Part shown: positions 53,406 through 62,288 of the stretch, one piece after another | Layout of the letters: every line of letters begins with the position of its first letter | How positions within the stretch are numbered: the first letter of the stretch is position 1 | Assembly (NCBI RefSeq): GCF_028864635.1 | Contig: NZ_CP104850.1 | Location: 440,001 to 504,000 of the forward strand | Direction: 5' to 3' | Source of the DNA: Cloacibacterium sp. TD35 | GTDB lineage: Bacteria; Bacteroidota; Bacteroidia; Flavobacteriales; Weeksellaceae | Length of the DNA stretch: 64,000 bases | Notes under the pieces: generated by a model | What the model was told of the DNA's origin: nothing | Databases searched by the model: none | What the model saw: the letters and a program-made list of their open reading frames with translations, nothing else | Made by a program: the position numbers and the translations under genes

Positions 53406-55784
53406 ATGGCAGAAAATTGTTTCCATTGTGGACAAGAAATAGATAAAGATAGAATTTTCTTCGATGAGAAGGCATTTTGTTGTAACGGATGCAAATCTGT
53501 TTATGAAATTCTTAATGCAAATAATCTCGGAAATTTTTATGAATTAAATAAAAATTCTGGAATTAGACCAGACGAAAATCTTTCTCAATTTGATTATTTA
53601 GATACTCCAGAAATTTTCGAAAAAGTAGTAGATTTTTCTGAAGGGAATACCAGTGTAGTCACCTTTAAAATCCCAGTGATTCACTGTAGCTCTTGTATTT
53701 GGTTACTTGAAAGTTTACAAGATTTGAACACGAATATTAGATATTCTCAGGTAAATTTCACCAAGAAAACGCTACAAATTTCTTTCAACCAAAACGAATT
53801 ACCTCTGAGTGAATTGGCAAAATTCCTAACGAATCTTGGTTATAAACCTGTAATTTCATTAGAAACGGCAGACAAAAAAGAAGCCACAGTAGACAGAAGC
53901 CTCACGATAAAAGTAGCAGTTGCAGGATTTGCCTTCGGAAATGCAATGATGTTTGCGTTCCCAGAATATTTAAACACGGGCTCTTCAGTAGATTTCTGGT
54001 TAGAAGAGTTTGCGCCGTTTTTCAGATTTTTAACTTTCTTACTTTCCATTCCAGTGGTAGTGTATTCTGCATCAGACTATTATAAATCTGCGTGGTTTGG
54101 TTTGAAAAATAAAATTGTAAACATAGATGTCCCTATTGTTTTAGGAATTCTGGTTTTATTCTTTAGAAGTGTCTACGAAATCGCAACCAATTACGGTCCA
54201 GGATATTTTGATACACTTTGTGGATTGTTATTCTTCATGTTATTGGGTAAAATTTTCCAAAAGAGAACTTATTCTGCACTTTCGTATGATAGAGATTACA
54301 AATCTTTTTATCCAATTGCGGTAACCAAAGTAGATTTTGGGGGACAACAACAAAATATTTTACTTTCTGATATTAAAGTTGGCGATAGAATTTTAGTAAG
54401 AAACCAAGAAATTATTCCTGTAGATGCGGTTTTAATTAATGGAGAAGGAAATATAGACAATAGTTTCATTACTGGTGAAAGTGCTACGATTACCAAAAAT
54501 CCTGGGGATAAAATTTTTGCAGGGGGAAAACAAATTGGTTCTATCTTAGAACTGGAAGTAATAAAAACTGTGAACCAAAGTTATTTAACTCAACTTTGGA
54601 ACAAAGAAGCTTTTAGAAAAGAAGATTTAGGACTCGACACTTTGGTGAATAAGATTTCTAAATATTTCACCTTCATCATTTTAGCCATTACCCTTTTTGC
54701 TGGAATTTATTGGTATCAAATAGATTTTGAAAAAATGTTTCAGGTGGTTTCTGCGATTTTGATTGTAGCTTGTCCTTGTGCATTAGCACTTTCTACTCCA
54801 TTTACAATGGGGCACATCATGAGAATTCTTGGCAGAAATAAAATGTATGTGAAAGACGCTCACACTATTGAAAAAATGGCAAAAATTGACACTTTGGTTT
54901 TTGACAAAACAGGCACGATTACCTATAATAAAAAAGCCAACATTAGTTTTGAAGGTCAAGAAATCGCTGAATTTGATTTAAAAAACATAAAATCTTTACT
55001 CAAAAATTCTAATCACCCGCTTTCTAAATCGCTTTACGAGTTTATAGAAGTAGAAGATGAATATCTACCGATTGAAAACTTCAAAGAAACCGCTGGAAAA
55101 GGTTATGAAGCCACGGTAAGAGGGAAAGTTTATAAAATTGGTTCTGCAAAATTTACCCATCAAGAAGCTAAATCACTAGAAACTGCCGTTTTTATAGAAA
55201 GAGATGGTGAGTTTTTAGGGAAATTTATCTTCAAAAACGAATACAGAGATGGTTTAGCCGAAATGGCAAAGGAACTGAGGGGTTATAAAATCCATGTTTT
55301 AAGCGGAGACAACTCTTCTGAAGAGAAAACGCTTAAAAATATAATTCCAAGTATTACCGAAATGAGATTCAGTCAATCTCCGGAAGATAAATTAGAGTAT
55401 ATCAAACATTTACAAGATCAGGGCAAAAAAGTTGCCATGCTTGGAGATGGACTAAATGATGCGGGTGCGCTGAAACAAAGTAACATAGGAATTGCGATTG
55501 CAGATGACACCAATTCTTTCACGCCGAGTTCAGATGTGATCATGAATGGAGGGGTTTTGACAAAGTTGCATGACTATTTTGCACTCACGAAAGATGCTAT
55601 GATCATTGTAAAATTAACATTTGGGATTAGTTTTCTATATAATGTGGTAGGTTTAACCGCAGCAGTTCTCGGCGAGATGTCTCCTTTGTTTGCTGCAATT
55701 TTGATGCCTTTAAGCTCGATAAGTGTAGTTGCATTTACCTCATTATCAACATGGTTAAGATCAAGAAAATACTTCAAATTTTAA
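53406..55784 (+). CDS. ccoI: Copper P1B-type ATPase CcoI
   Basis: A 792-residue heavy-metal ATPase that supplies copper for cbb3 oxidase assembly. The N-terminus has a Cys-rich metal-binding module (NCFHCGQ, FCCNGCKSVYE) and an HMA-like CSSCIW; then eight TM helices, the ion-path CPC (C456-P-C458), the phosphorylated D500 in DKTGTIT, and GDGLNDAGAL. Relatives at cbb3 loci are FixI/CcoI. It is followed by ccoS with its own promoter. Confidence 0.94.
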   Translation: MAENCFHCGQEIDKDRIFFDEKAFCCNGCKSVYEILNANNLGNFYELNKNSGIRPDENLSQFDYLDTPEIFEKVVDFSEGNTSVVTFKIPVIHCSSCIWLLESLQDLNTNIRYSQVNFTKKTLQISFNQNELPLSELAKFLTNLGYKPVISLETADKKEATVDRSLTIKVAVAGFAFGNAMMFAFPEYLNTGSSVDFWLEEFAPFFRFLTFLLSIPVVVYSASDYYKSAWFGLKNKIVNIDVPIVLGILVLFFRSVYEIATNYGPGYFDTLCGLLFFMLLGKIFQKRTYSALSYDRDYKSFYPIAVTKVDFGGQQQNILLSDIKVGDRILVRNQEIIPVDAVLINGEGNIDNSFITGESATITKNPGDKIFAGGKQIGSILELEVIKTVNQSYLTQLWNKEAFRKEDLGLDTLVNKISKYFTFIILAITLFAGIYWYQIDFEKMFQVVSAILIVACPCALALSTPFTMGHIMRILGRNKMYVKDAHTIEKMAKIDTLVFDKTGTITYNKKANISFEGQEIAEFDLKNIKSLLKNSNHPLSKSLYEFIEVEDEYLPIENFKETAGKGYEATVRGKVYKIGSAKFTHQEAKSLETAVFIERDGEFLGKFIFKNEYRDGLAEMAKELRGYKIHVLSGDNSSEEKTLKNIIPSITEMRFSQSPEDKLEYIKHLQDQGKKVAMLGDGLNDAGALKQSNIGIAIADDTNSFTPSSDVIMNGGVLTKLHDYFALTKDAMIIVKLTFGISFLYNVVGLTAAVLGEMSPLFAAILMPLSSISVVAFTSLSTWLRSRKYFKF

Positions 55785-55844
55785 TAATAAGATAAAAAAA
55801 ATCTTATTTAGAATATTTTAAAATTAACGTTTTTTTAACAGACC

Positions 55845-55858
55845 ATGATGAAAGTCAT
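55845..55858. promoter_or_regulatory. Candidate Crp-family operator before ccoS
   Basis: ATGATGAAAGTCAT, an inverted repeat ATGA-N6-TCAT with the same spacing as the site at 53322. Its centre lies about 54 nt before the expected ccoS start. Confidence 0.45.
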
Positions 55859-55872
55859 TAAAAAACATTAAT

Positions 55873-55900
55873 TTTGAAGCGCAAAATCCTTTTATATTTG
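55873..55900 (+). promoter_or_regulatory. ccoS promoter
   Basis: TTTG (55873-55876), 16-nt spacer, TATATTTG (55893-55900), then 7 nt to the GTG start. Confidence 0.6.
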
Positions 55901-55907
55901 TAAAATC

Positions 55908-56087
55908 GTGGAAATTCTCTATTTAATGATCATCTGCAGTGTCTCAATCGCTGTAATTTTTCTAATAGTCTTTATTATTAGTGCCAAGAATGGTCAGTTT
56001 GACGATGACGAATCTCACGCAGTAAGAATTTTATTAGAAGACAAAAAAACAGATATAGAAGAAGAAAAATCTGAAGAAAAAAATTAA
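55908..56087 (+). CDS. ccoS: cbb3 oxidase assembly protein CcoS, GTG start
   Basis: A 59-residue protein too short for many gene finders. It reads VEILYLMIICSVSIAVIF and on: one TM helix, then SAKNGQFDDDE, the family signature (SGQFDD), and an acidic tail. CcoS is needed to put heme b and copper in the oxidase. The GTG at 55908 gives the family-like N-terminus; the in-frame ATG at 55926 would cut the TM. It lies 20 nt before ccoNO. Confidence 0.88.
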   Translation: MEILYLMIICSVSIAVIFLIVFIISAKNGQFDDDESHAVRILLEDKKTDIEEEKSEEKN

Positions 56088-56107
56088 AATTAAAGTGATT
56101 AGTTAAT

Positions 56108-58387
56108 ATGGAAACACAAAAGTTTAGTTATGACAATGGCATTGTGCGTGCGTTTCTTTACGCTACAATAGTCTGGGGAGTACTTGGTTTTACATTTGGT
56201 GTAACTGTTGCATCAATGTTATTTTATCCAGAGTTACCAGAATTCCTTTTTGGAACAGATGACCCTACAATTGCAAGTTTAAGAAGTGGAGACATTCAAG
56301 GACTTGTAAGTACTAATGGTGCGTTTGGATTTGGCAGATGGAGAATGTTGCACACCAGCACAGTTATTTTTGCATTTGTAGGTAATGGATTCTTTGCAGG
56401 TGCTTATTATTCTTTACAAAGATTATTAAAGGCAAGAATGTTTAGTGACGTTCTTTCTTGGATTAATTTCTGGGGATGGCAATTAATAATTGTTACAGTA
56501 GCAATTACCTTTCTAATGGGTATAAATACTTCTAAAGAATATGCAGAACATGAATGGCCAATTGACATTATGATTGCTATTATTTGGATTGTAATGGGTA
56601 TTAATATGTTTGGTACTATTGCCAAGAGAAGAGTAAGACACCTATATGTTGCTATATGGTTTTACATTGCAACATGGGTAGGTATTACGATGCTACACGT
56701 ATTCAACAATCTAGAAGTTCCTTTATCATTTGCAGGATGGAAATCTTATTCAGCTTATGCTGGTGTAAAAGATGCTTTAGTACAATGGTGGTATGGTCAC
56801 AATGCGGTAGCATTCTTCCTAACAACTCCAGTACTTGGTTTAATGTATTACTTTATGCCAAAAGCAGCTGATAGACCTGTGTTTTCTTATAAACTTTCTA
56901 TCATCCACTTCTGGTCATTAATATTTGTTTACATTTGGGCTGGTCCTCACCACTTGTTATACACAGCAATTCCAGGTTGGGCACAAGCTTTAGGTACTAC
57001 GTTCTCTATTGCTCTTATTGCTCCATCTTGGGGAGGTATGCTTAATGGTTTATTAACCTTAAGAGGAGCTTGGGATAAAGTAAGAGAAAATCCTGTTCTT
57101 AAATTCTTCGTGGTTGCAGTTACTTGTTATGGTATGGCAACTTTCGAAGGACCACTTTTAGCAACAAAAACATTAAATAAAATCGGTCACTTTACAGACT
57201 GGGTAATTGGTCACGTTCACGTAGGTGCATTAGGTTGGAATGGCTTTATGGCATTTGGTATGATTTATTATTTACTACCAATTATGTGGAGAACAAAATT
57301 GTGGTCTGTAAAATTAGCAAATTGGCATTTCTGGTTAGGTACTTTAGGTATTATTTTCTACGCAGTACCAATGTATCTTTCAGGATTTACACAAGGTTTA
57401 ATGTGGAAACAATTTAATCCAGATGGAACTTTAGTATATAAAAACTTTTTAGATACTGTTACGGCAATTATTCCTTACTATCAAATGAGATTTTTTGGTG
57501 GGTTATTATATCTTACTGGCTCTATTCTTATGGTTATTAATGTTATTGCTACTGTAAGACAAGGTTCATTCGAAAAAGAAGTTCCAGTAGAAGCTCCTGC
57601 ATTAGCAAAAATTTCTGATGCTAGAAAAGAAGGAGAAGGAAAACACCTTTGGTTAGAAAGAATGCCATTATATTTAACTCTATTATCTTTCGTGGCATTA
57701 GCAATTGGAGGTATGGTAGAAATTATCCCTACATTAACTGTAAAAGATAATGTTCCTACTATCGCATCAGTAAAACCTTATACTCCGCTAGAATTAGAAG
57801 GTAGAGACTTATACATTAGAGAAGGCTGTAATGCGTGCCACACTCAAATGATTAGACCATTTAGAGATGAGGTTGTACGTTACAATGGTAAAAACGGTCA
57901 ATACTCTAAAGCTGGTGAATTTATTTATGACAGACCATTCTTATGGGGTTCTAGAAGAACTGGGCCAGATTTGCATAGAGAAGGAGGTAAAAACCCAGAT
58001 ACTTGGCATTTCAAACACATGCTGAATCCTAGAGTTACTTCTCCAGGTTCTATCATGCCTAGATATCCATGGTTAATCTATAACGAACTAGACAGAACTA
58101 AAACTAAGGATAAATTAGTATTATTGAAAAATGTATTTGGTCACCCTTATACAGATGAAGAAATCAATAATGTAGACAAATTAGTAGACGAACAAGCTGC
58201 TAAAATTGTAGAAGGAATCTATTCTGGAGATGCTGAAATCAAAAAAGCATTTGATGCTCAAAAAGCTCAGCAAGGTGCAGCATTCGTTCCTGTAGAAAAG
58301 AGAGAAATCGTTGCTTTAATTGCTTATTTACAAAGATTAGGTACAGACATTAAAACTACCGAAGTAAAAACAGCAAGCAATAATTAA
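56108..58387 (+). CDS. ccoNO: cbb3 cytochrome oxidase, fused CcoN-CcoO
   Basis: A 759-residue fusion of the catalytic subunit and the membrane cytochrome c subunit of cbb3 oxidase. The first ~500 residues are CcoN: 12 TM helices with His ligands in RMLHTSTVIF, QWWYGHNAVAFFLT, GPHHLLYT and IGHVHVGALGWNG. After a linker and one TM, the CcoO part has one heme site C574-x2-C577-H578 (EGCNACHTQMIRP). The fusion is common in Bacteroidetes. It reduces oxygen at low concentration and pumps protons. Confidence 0.96.
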   Translation: METQKFSYDNGIVRAFLYATIVWGVLGFTFGVTVASMLFYPELPEFLFGTDDPTIASLRSGDIQGLVSTNGAFGFGRWRMLHTSTVIFAFVGNGFFAGAYYSLQRLLKARMFSDVLSWINFWGWQLIIVTVAITFLMGINTSKEYAEHEWPIDIMIAIIWIVMGINMFGTIAKRRVRHLYVAIWFYIATWVGITMLHVFNNLEVPLSFAGWKSYSAYAGVKDALVQWWYGHNAVAFFLTTPVLGLMYYFMPKAADRPVFSYKLSIIHFWSLIFVYIWAGPHHLLYTAIPGWAQALGTTFSIALIAPSWGGMLNGLLTLRGAWDKVRENPVLKFFVVAVTCYGMATFEGPLLATKTLNKIGHFTDWVIGHVHVGALGWNGFMAFGMIYYLLPIMWRTKLWSVKLANWHFWLGTLGIIFYAVPMYLSGFTQGLMWKQFNPDGTLVYKNFLDTVTAIIPYYQMRFFGGLLYLTGSILMVINVIATVRQGSFEKEVPVEAPALAKISDARKEGEGKHLWLERMPLYLTLLSFVALAIGGMVEIIPTLTVKDNVPTIASVKPYTPLELEGRDLYIREGCNACHTQMIRPFRDEVVRYNGKNGQYSKAGEFIYDRPFLWGSRRTGPDLHREGGKNPDTWHFKHMLNPRVTSPGSIMPRYPWLIYNELDRTKTKDKLVLLKNVFGHPYTDEEINNVDKLVDEQAAKIVEGIYSGDAEIKKAFDAQKAQQGAAFVPVEKREIVALIAYLQRLGTDIKTTEVKTASNN

Positions 58388-58413
58388 TAATCTAATAAAG
58401 GAGTTTTTTCAAT

Positions 58414-58596
58414 ATGATACCAAGTAATATTAAAGATATCTTAGCAAATATAGATAATGCAGGAATCTACCAAACATTGTCTATGATTATCTTTATCATA
58501 TTTTTCATCAGCACTGTGTTATACGTTCTTTCTAGACCGAAAAAACACTACAGCGAAGTTGAAAAAGCTCCTTTAGAAGATGATCATAACAATTAA
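58414..58596 (+). CDS. ccoQ: cbb3 oxidase small subunit CcoQ
   Basis: A 60-residue single-TM protein (LSMIIFIIFFISTVLYVL) with the short cytosolic RPKKHYSEVEKAPLEDDH tail typical of CcoQ in this phylum. It stabilises the oxidase complex in other bacteria. It lies between ccoNO and ccoP with gaps of 26 and 21 nt. Confidence 0.85.
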   Translation: MIPSNIKDILANIDNAGIYQTLSMIIFIIFFISTVLYVLSRPKKHYSEVEKAPLEDDHNN

Positions 58597-58617
58597 AAGT
58601 TCTAAAAAACAAGAGTC

Positions 58618-59487
58618 ATGAAACATAGAACACCCGTACTTGTAAACATAGTAGCAATATTATTTATCTTAGTATTTTTATTCTACATGTTTATACAAAA
58701 TACCTCTTTCTTATCTTCTCCTTATTTCTGGGGAACTATAGTAATTGGTATTGTTTTAGCATACATTTTCAATGCAATCGGTGCATTAGCTGAAAACGAA
58801 AGATTCAAGCAAATGACAGATGCAGAAAAAGCAACTTTCTTAAAAGAAAAAGAAATTCCATTCTTCAAAAGATTATATGACAGTGGTTTCAAAAAACAAT
58901 CAGATGTTGAAGAAAAAGACATCCTTATTGACCACGGTTTTGATGGCATCAAAGAATTAGATAATCAATTACCAAAATGGTGGTTAGGCTTATTCTATTT
59001 TGGCGTAATTTATGCAGTAGTTTATTTAATTGCCTACTCAGTTTCAGATTTTGCTCACCCAGACAAAGAATATGAAGCAGAGCACAAACAGCAATTAGCA
59101 GATATCGCAGCTTATGACGCAGTTACTCCTAAAGCGACTATCGAAACGGCAAAATATATTGCAGATAATATTGCAGAAGGAGAACAAATCTTCAAAACCA
59201 ACTGTGTATCATGTCACAGTGAAGGTGGAAAAGGAGGAATTGGACCAAACTTAACAGATGATTTCTGGATCAATCAACCAGAAAAAACATTATTCAAAAA
59301 TGTATTCCACATGGTTGAAAATGGTAGTCCAAACAATCCTGCAATGCAAGCTTTCGGTAAAAATGGAGTTCTTAACGGCAACGACATCGAAAAAGTAGCT
59401 GCATACATCTACCACATTAACCAAGAAATGCCAGATGCTGCTGGTGGAGCTGCTCCACAAGGAACCAAGGCAAATTGGGAAAAATAA
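58618..59487 (+). CDS. ccoP: cbb3 oxidase subunit CcoP, single heme
   Basis: A 289-residue protein. Two N-terminal TM segments (VNIVAILFILVFLFYMFI, FWGTIVIGIVLAYIF), then a third (WWLGLFYFGVIYAVVYLIAYS) and a periplasmic cytochrome c domain with one site C196-VS-C199-H200 (NCVSCHSEGGKGGIGPNLTD). Classic CcoP has two hemes; this form has one, as in other Bacteroidetes. It passes electrons to CcoO/CcoN. Confidence 0.94.
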   Translation: MKHRTPVLVNIVAILFILVFLFYMFIQNTSFLSSPYFWGTIVIGIVLAYIFNAIGALAENERFKQMTDAEKATFLKEKEIPFFKRLYDSGFKKQSDVEEKDILIDHGFDGIKELDNQLPKWWLGLFYFGVIYAVVYLIAYSVSDFAHPDKEYEAEHKQQLADIAAYDAVTPKATIETAKYIADNIAEGEQIFKTNCVSCHSEGGKGGIGPNLTDDFWINQPEKTLFKNVFHMVENGSPNNPAMQAFGKNGVLNGNDIEKVAAYIYHINQEMPDAAGGAAPQGTKANWEK

Positions 59488-59557
59488 ATTTAAAAAATTA
59501 TATTTGTTATAAAAGAAAATATGAAAAGTTAGTTTTTATAATAAATAACATACAAAA

Positions 59558-61003
59558 ATGGCTAATAAAGAAGAACAATTTGGCGCTGGTCAAGTAATTC
59601 ATGCAGAAACCTTCAGAGATTCTGTATCAACTATAGAACAATCAGGTTCTAGAAAATGGGTATATCCTAAAAAACCAAAAGGGAAATTTACCAATTACAG
59701 AGATATTGTCACGTTCATTTTATTAGCCATTTTCTTTATTACTCCATTTCTTAAAATAAATGGAAATGCAATGCTCAAAATAAATATTATCGATAGAGAA
59801 TTTTTTATTTTCGGGCAACCATTCTATCCGCAAGACTTCTTTATTCTTGCATTAGGAGCAATTACTTCTCTTGTTTTCATTATTCTTTTTACCGCAATCT
59901 TCGGAAGAATTTTCTGTGGATGGATTTGTCCACAAACTATTTTTATGGAAGGGGTTTTCCGTAAAATAGAATTTTGGATTGAAGGAGATAGAAACAAACA
60001 AATTAGATTAGCCAGTCAACCTTGGAATGCAGAAAAAATCTGGAAAAAAGGATTGAAATGGTCTGTTTATGTAGTCATTTCTCTTATCATTACGCATTGG
60101 ATGTTCATGTACATCGTAGGTGTAGAAGACACGCTAAAAATCATGAAAGGCGGTCCTGTAGAATACCCTACTAATTTCATTGTAATGGTAATTTTCACTG
60201 GATTATTTTACTTCGTTTTTGCTTGGTTCAGAGAGCAAGTTTGTACACTTGTTTGTCCTTATGGCAGATTACAAGGTGTATTGATTGACAAAGAAACCGT
60301 AAACGTTTTCTACGATTATAAAAGAGGAGAAAACAGAGCAAAATGGAGAAAGGGTGAAGACAGAAAAGCTGCAGGAAAAGGAGATTGTATCGATTGTAAT
60401 CAGTGCGTAGTCGTTTGTCCTACTGGTATTGATATTAGAAATGGTCAACAGTTAGAATGCATCAACTGTACTATGTGTATTGATGCTTGTGATGAAGTAA
60501 TGATCAAAACAGGTTTACCTACAGGTCTTATTCGTTACGCTACAGAAGACGAAATCGAAAAAGAAGAAAAATTCAAATTTACTAATAGAATGAAAGCATA
60601 CTCGCTTGTTCTATTAGCATTAGTAGGTATTTTAGGCTATTTATTAAACAACAGAGGTGGTTTAGAAGCTAAATTCATCAAACCAGCGGGAAGTTCTTTC
60701 TATGTGAAAGACGGAAAAATTAATAATACCTACAATTACACCTTCCTAAACAAAACTAATGATGATAAACTTGTTACCATAAAAGTAATTGAACCAAAAC
60801 ATGGTGAAGTTATTTTCAGTGGAAACAGTACTATCGCTCTAAAACGTGACAAAATCACCAAAGGAACTGTAAATGTAAGTTTCCCTGAAAAAGAAGTGAA
60901 CCAACCAAAATTAATTGTTACTTTTGGCGTTTATGATTCTAAAGGAAAACTTTTAGACACTTTCGAAACCAATTTTGAAGGTCCATTTAAGTTACAATTC
61001 TAA
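59558..61003 (+). CDS. ccoG: cbb3 maturation ferredoxin-like protein CcoG
   Basis: A 481-residue inner-membrane iron-sulfur protein (RdxA/FixG family). TM helices hold FGRIFCGWICPQTIFMEGV and REQVCTLVCPYGRLQG; two 4Fe-4S sites follow, CIDCNQCVVVCPTG and CINCTMCIDACDE. The C-terminal part is an Ig-like domain (about 370-480). CcoG reduces copper for oxidase assembly in characterised bacteria. It lies 70 nt after ccoP. Confidence 0.95.
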   Translation: MANKEEQFGAGQVIHAETFRDSVSTIEQSGSRKWVYPKKPKGKFTNYRDIVTFILLAIFFITPFLKINGNAMLKINIIDREFFIFGQPFYPQDFFILALGAITSLVFIILFTAIFGRIFCGWICPQTIFMEGVFRKIEFWIEGDRNKQIRLASQPWNAEKIWKKGLKWSVYVVISLIITHWMFMYIVGVEDTLKIMKGGPVEYPTNFIVMVIFTGLFYFVFAWFREQVCTLVCPYGRLQGVLIDKETVNVFYDYKRGENRAKWRKGEDRKAAGKGDCIDCNQCVVVCPTGIDIRNGQQLECINCTMCIDACDEVMIKTGLPTGLIRYATEDEIEKEEKFKFTNRMKAYSLVLLALVGILGYLLNNRGGLEAKFIKPAGSSFYVKDGKINNTYNYTFLNKTNDDKLVTIKVIEPKHGEVIFSGNSTIALKRDKITKGTVNVSFPEKEVNQPKLIVTFGVYDSKGKLLDTFETNFEGPFKLQF

Positions 61004-61023
61004 TTTTTTAAAAAATATTTTTA

Positions 61024-61473
61024 ATGAAATTCACTTGGGGACATGGTATAGTAGTCGCTTTAGGACTTTTTATATCCTTTATTTTGTATTTAATTTTCAT
61101 TTTTCCAATTGGTAAACAGAATTCTGAGTTGGTTACCGAAAATTATTATGAAGACGAATTATCTTATGAAAAAGTGATCATCGCTAAAAAAAATGCGGCA
61201 AACTTAACTGCAAAACCTCAATATGCACAGTTGCCTTACGGAATTAGAATTGCTTTCCCTAAAGATATCAACAATGAAAATGCTAAAATAGAGTACTATT
61301 TATACAGAACCAATGACAAAACCCAAGACAAAACAGGTTCTGTACAACTAGATACTGATAATAGCTTTTTAATCCCTAAGAATTTTATGATTCCTGGTTC
61401 ATATACACTAAAAGTTTTGTGGACCAAAGATGGAAAAGATTACCAAGTAGATTATGACGTAGAATGGAAATAA
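61024..61473 (+). CDS. ccoH: FixH/CcoH-family protein
   Basis: A 149-residue protein: one N-terminal TM (GIVVALGLFISFILYLIFIF) and a periplasmic beta domain (ENYYEDELSYEKVI, LRI/VLWTKDGKDYQVDYDVEW). It matches FixH, which is involved in cbb3 oxidase maturation. It starts 20 nt after ccoG and overlaps the next gene by 10 nt. Confidence 0.92.
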   Translation: MKFTWGHGIVVALGLFISFILYLIFIFPIGKQNSELVTENYYEDELSYEKVIIAKKNAANLTAKPQYAQLPYGIRIAFPKDINNENAKIEYYLYRTNDKTQDKTGSVQLDTDNSFLIPKNFMIPGSYTLKVLWTKDGKDYQVDYDVEWK

Positions 61474-62198
61474 CTCTTATTTTAGCGGCACTAGGTTTAG
61501 GTTTTGCAAGCGGATTCCACTGTATAGGAATGTGCGGTCCCATTGCGCTTTCGCTAGGATTGTCTAAAAAACAACAAGTTAATTTCCATCTTCAAAATCT
61601 TACTTATCAATTCGGCAGAATTCTCACTTATTCTATTTTAGGAGCCATTGTAGGAATTGTAGGCGAAGGTTTTCAGCTCGCAGGAATTCAGCAATACATC
61701 AGCATTTTTGCAGGAGTTTTATTAATGGTTATGGCACTTTTCTCTTTCGGAGGAGATTTTGCCTCAAAAATTCCAGCCATTAATAATGCTTTGCTCAAAG
61801 TTAAAATCAATCTCGGAAAATTTTTACAAAAATCTGATTATTCCTCTCGATTTTTAACAGGATTATTAAACGGACTTCTTCCTTGTGGAATGGTTTATAT
61901 GGCACTTACTGCCAGTTTAGCAGCAGGCGGAATTTGGCAAAGTGCAAGTTTTATGGCTATTTTTGGTTTGGGAACATTTCCGTTCATGTTTGCCACTGTT
62001 CTTTTCGGAAATCTAATTAACACGGCTCTTAGAAACAAAATTCTTAAGATTGTACCAATTGTTATGCTCATTTTAGGCGGTTTATTCATTCTAAGAGGTC
62101 TAGAATTAGGAATCCCATACATATCTCCTAAAAAGGAAGCTTTGAAGGTAGAGAAGAAAATGAACTCAGAGAAAACTTCAGACGAAAACTGCCATTAA
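61464..62198 (+). CDS. TauE/SafE-like membrane protein of the cbb3 locus
   Basis: A 244-residue protein with six to seven TM helices. The conserved GFASGFHCIGMCGPIALSLG near the N-terminus and GLLPCGMVYMALTAS in mid-chain put it in the Cys-containing branch of the sulfite exporter TauE/SafE family found at cbb3 loci. Copper or redox transport for oxidase assembly is likely by place; sulfite export is not supported. The gene overlaps ccoH by 10 nt. It is the last gene of the locus. Confidence 0.88.
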   Translation: MEITLILAALGLGFASGFHCIGMCGPIALSLGLSKKQQVNFHLQNLTYQFGRILTYSILGAIVGIVGEGFQLAGIQQYISIFAGVLLMVMALFSFGGDFASKIPAINNALLKVKINLGKFLQKSDYSSRFLTGLLNGLLPCGMVYMALTASLAAGGIWQSASFMAIFGLGTFPFMFATVLFGNLINTALRNKILKIVPIVMLILGGLFILRGLELGIPYISPKKEALKVEKKMNSEKTSDENCH

Positions 62199-62231
62199 AA
62201 TATAGAATATTAACGACTTTATCATAAAAAC

Positions 62232-62260
62232 AAAAACCACCGAAATTTCGGTGGTTTTTT
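62232..62260. terminator. Bidirectional terminator at the end of the cbb3 locus
   Basis: AAAAACCACCGAAA / TTTCGGTGGTTTTT, a perfect palindrome between convergent genes. Confidence 0.95.
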
Positions 62261-62288
62261 TATGTTAAAAATATTTCTAATTAAAATT

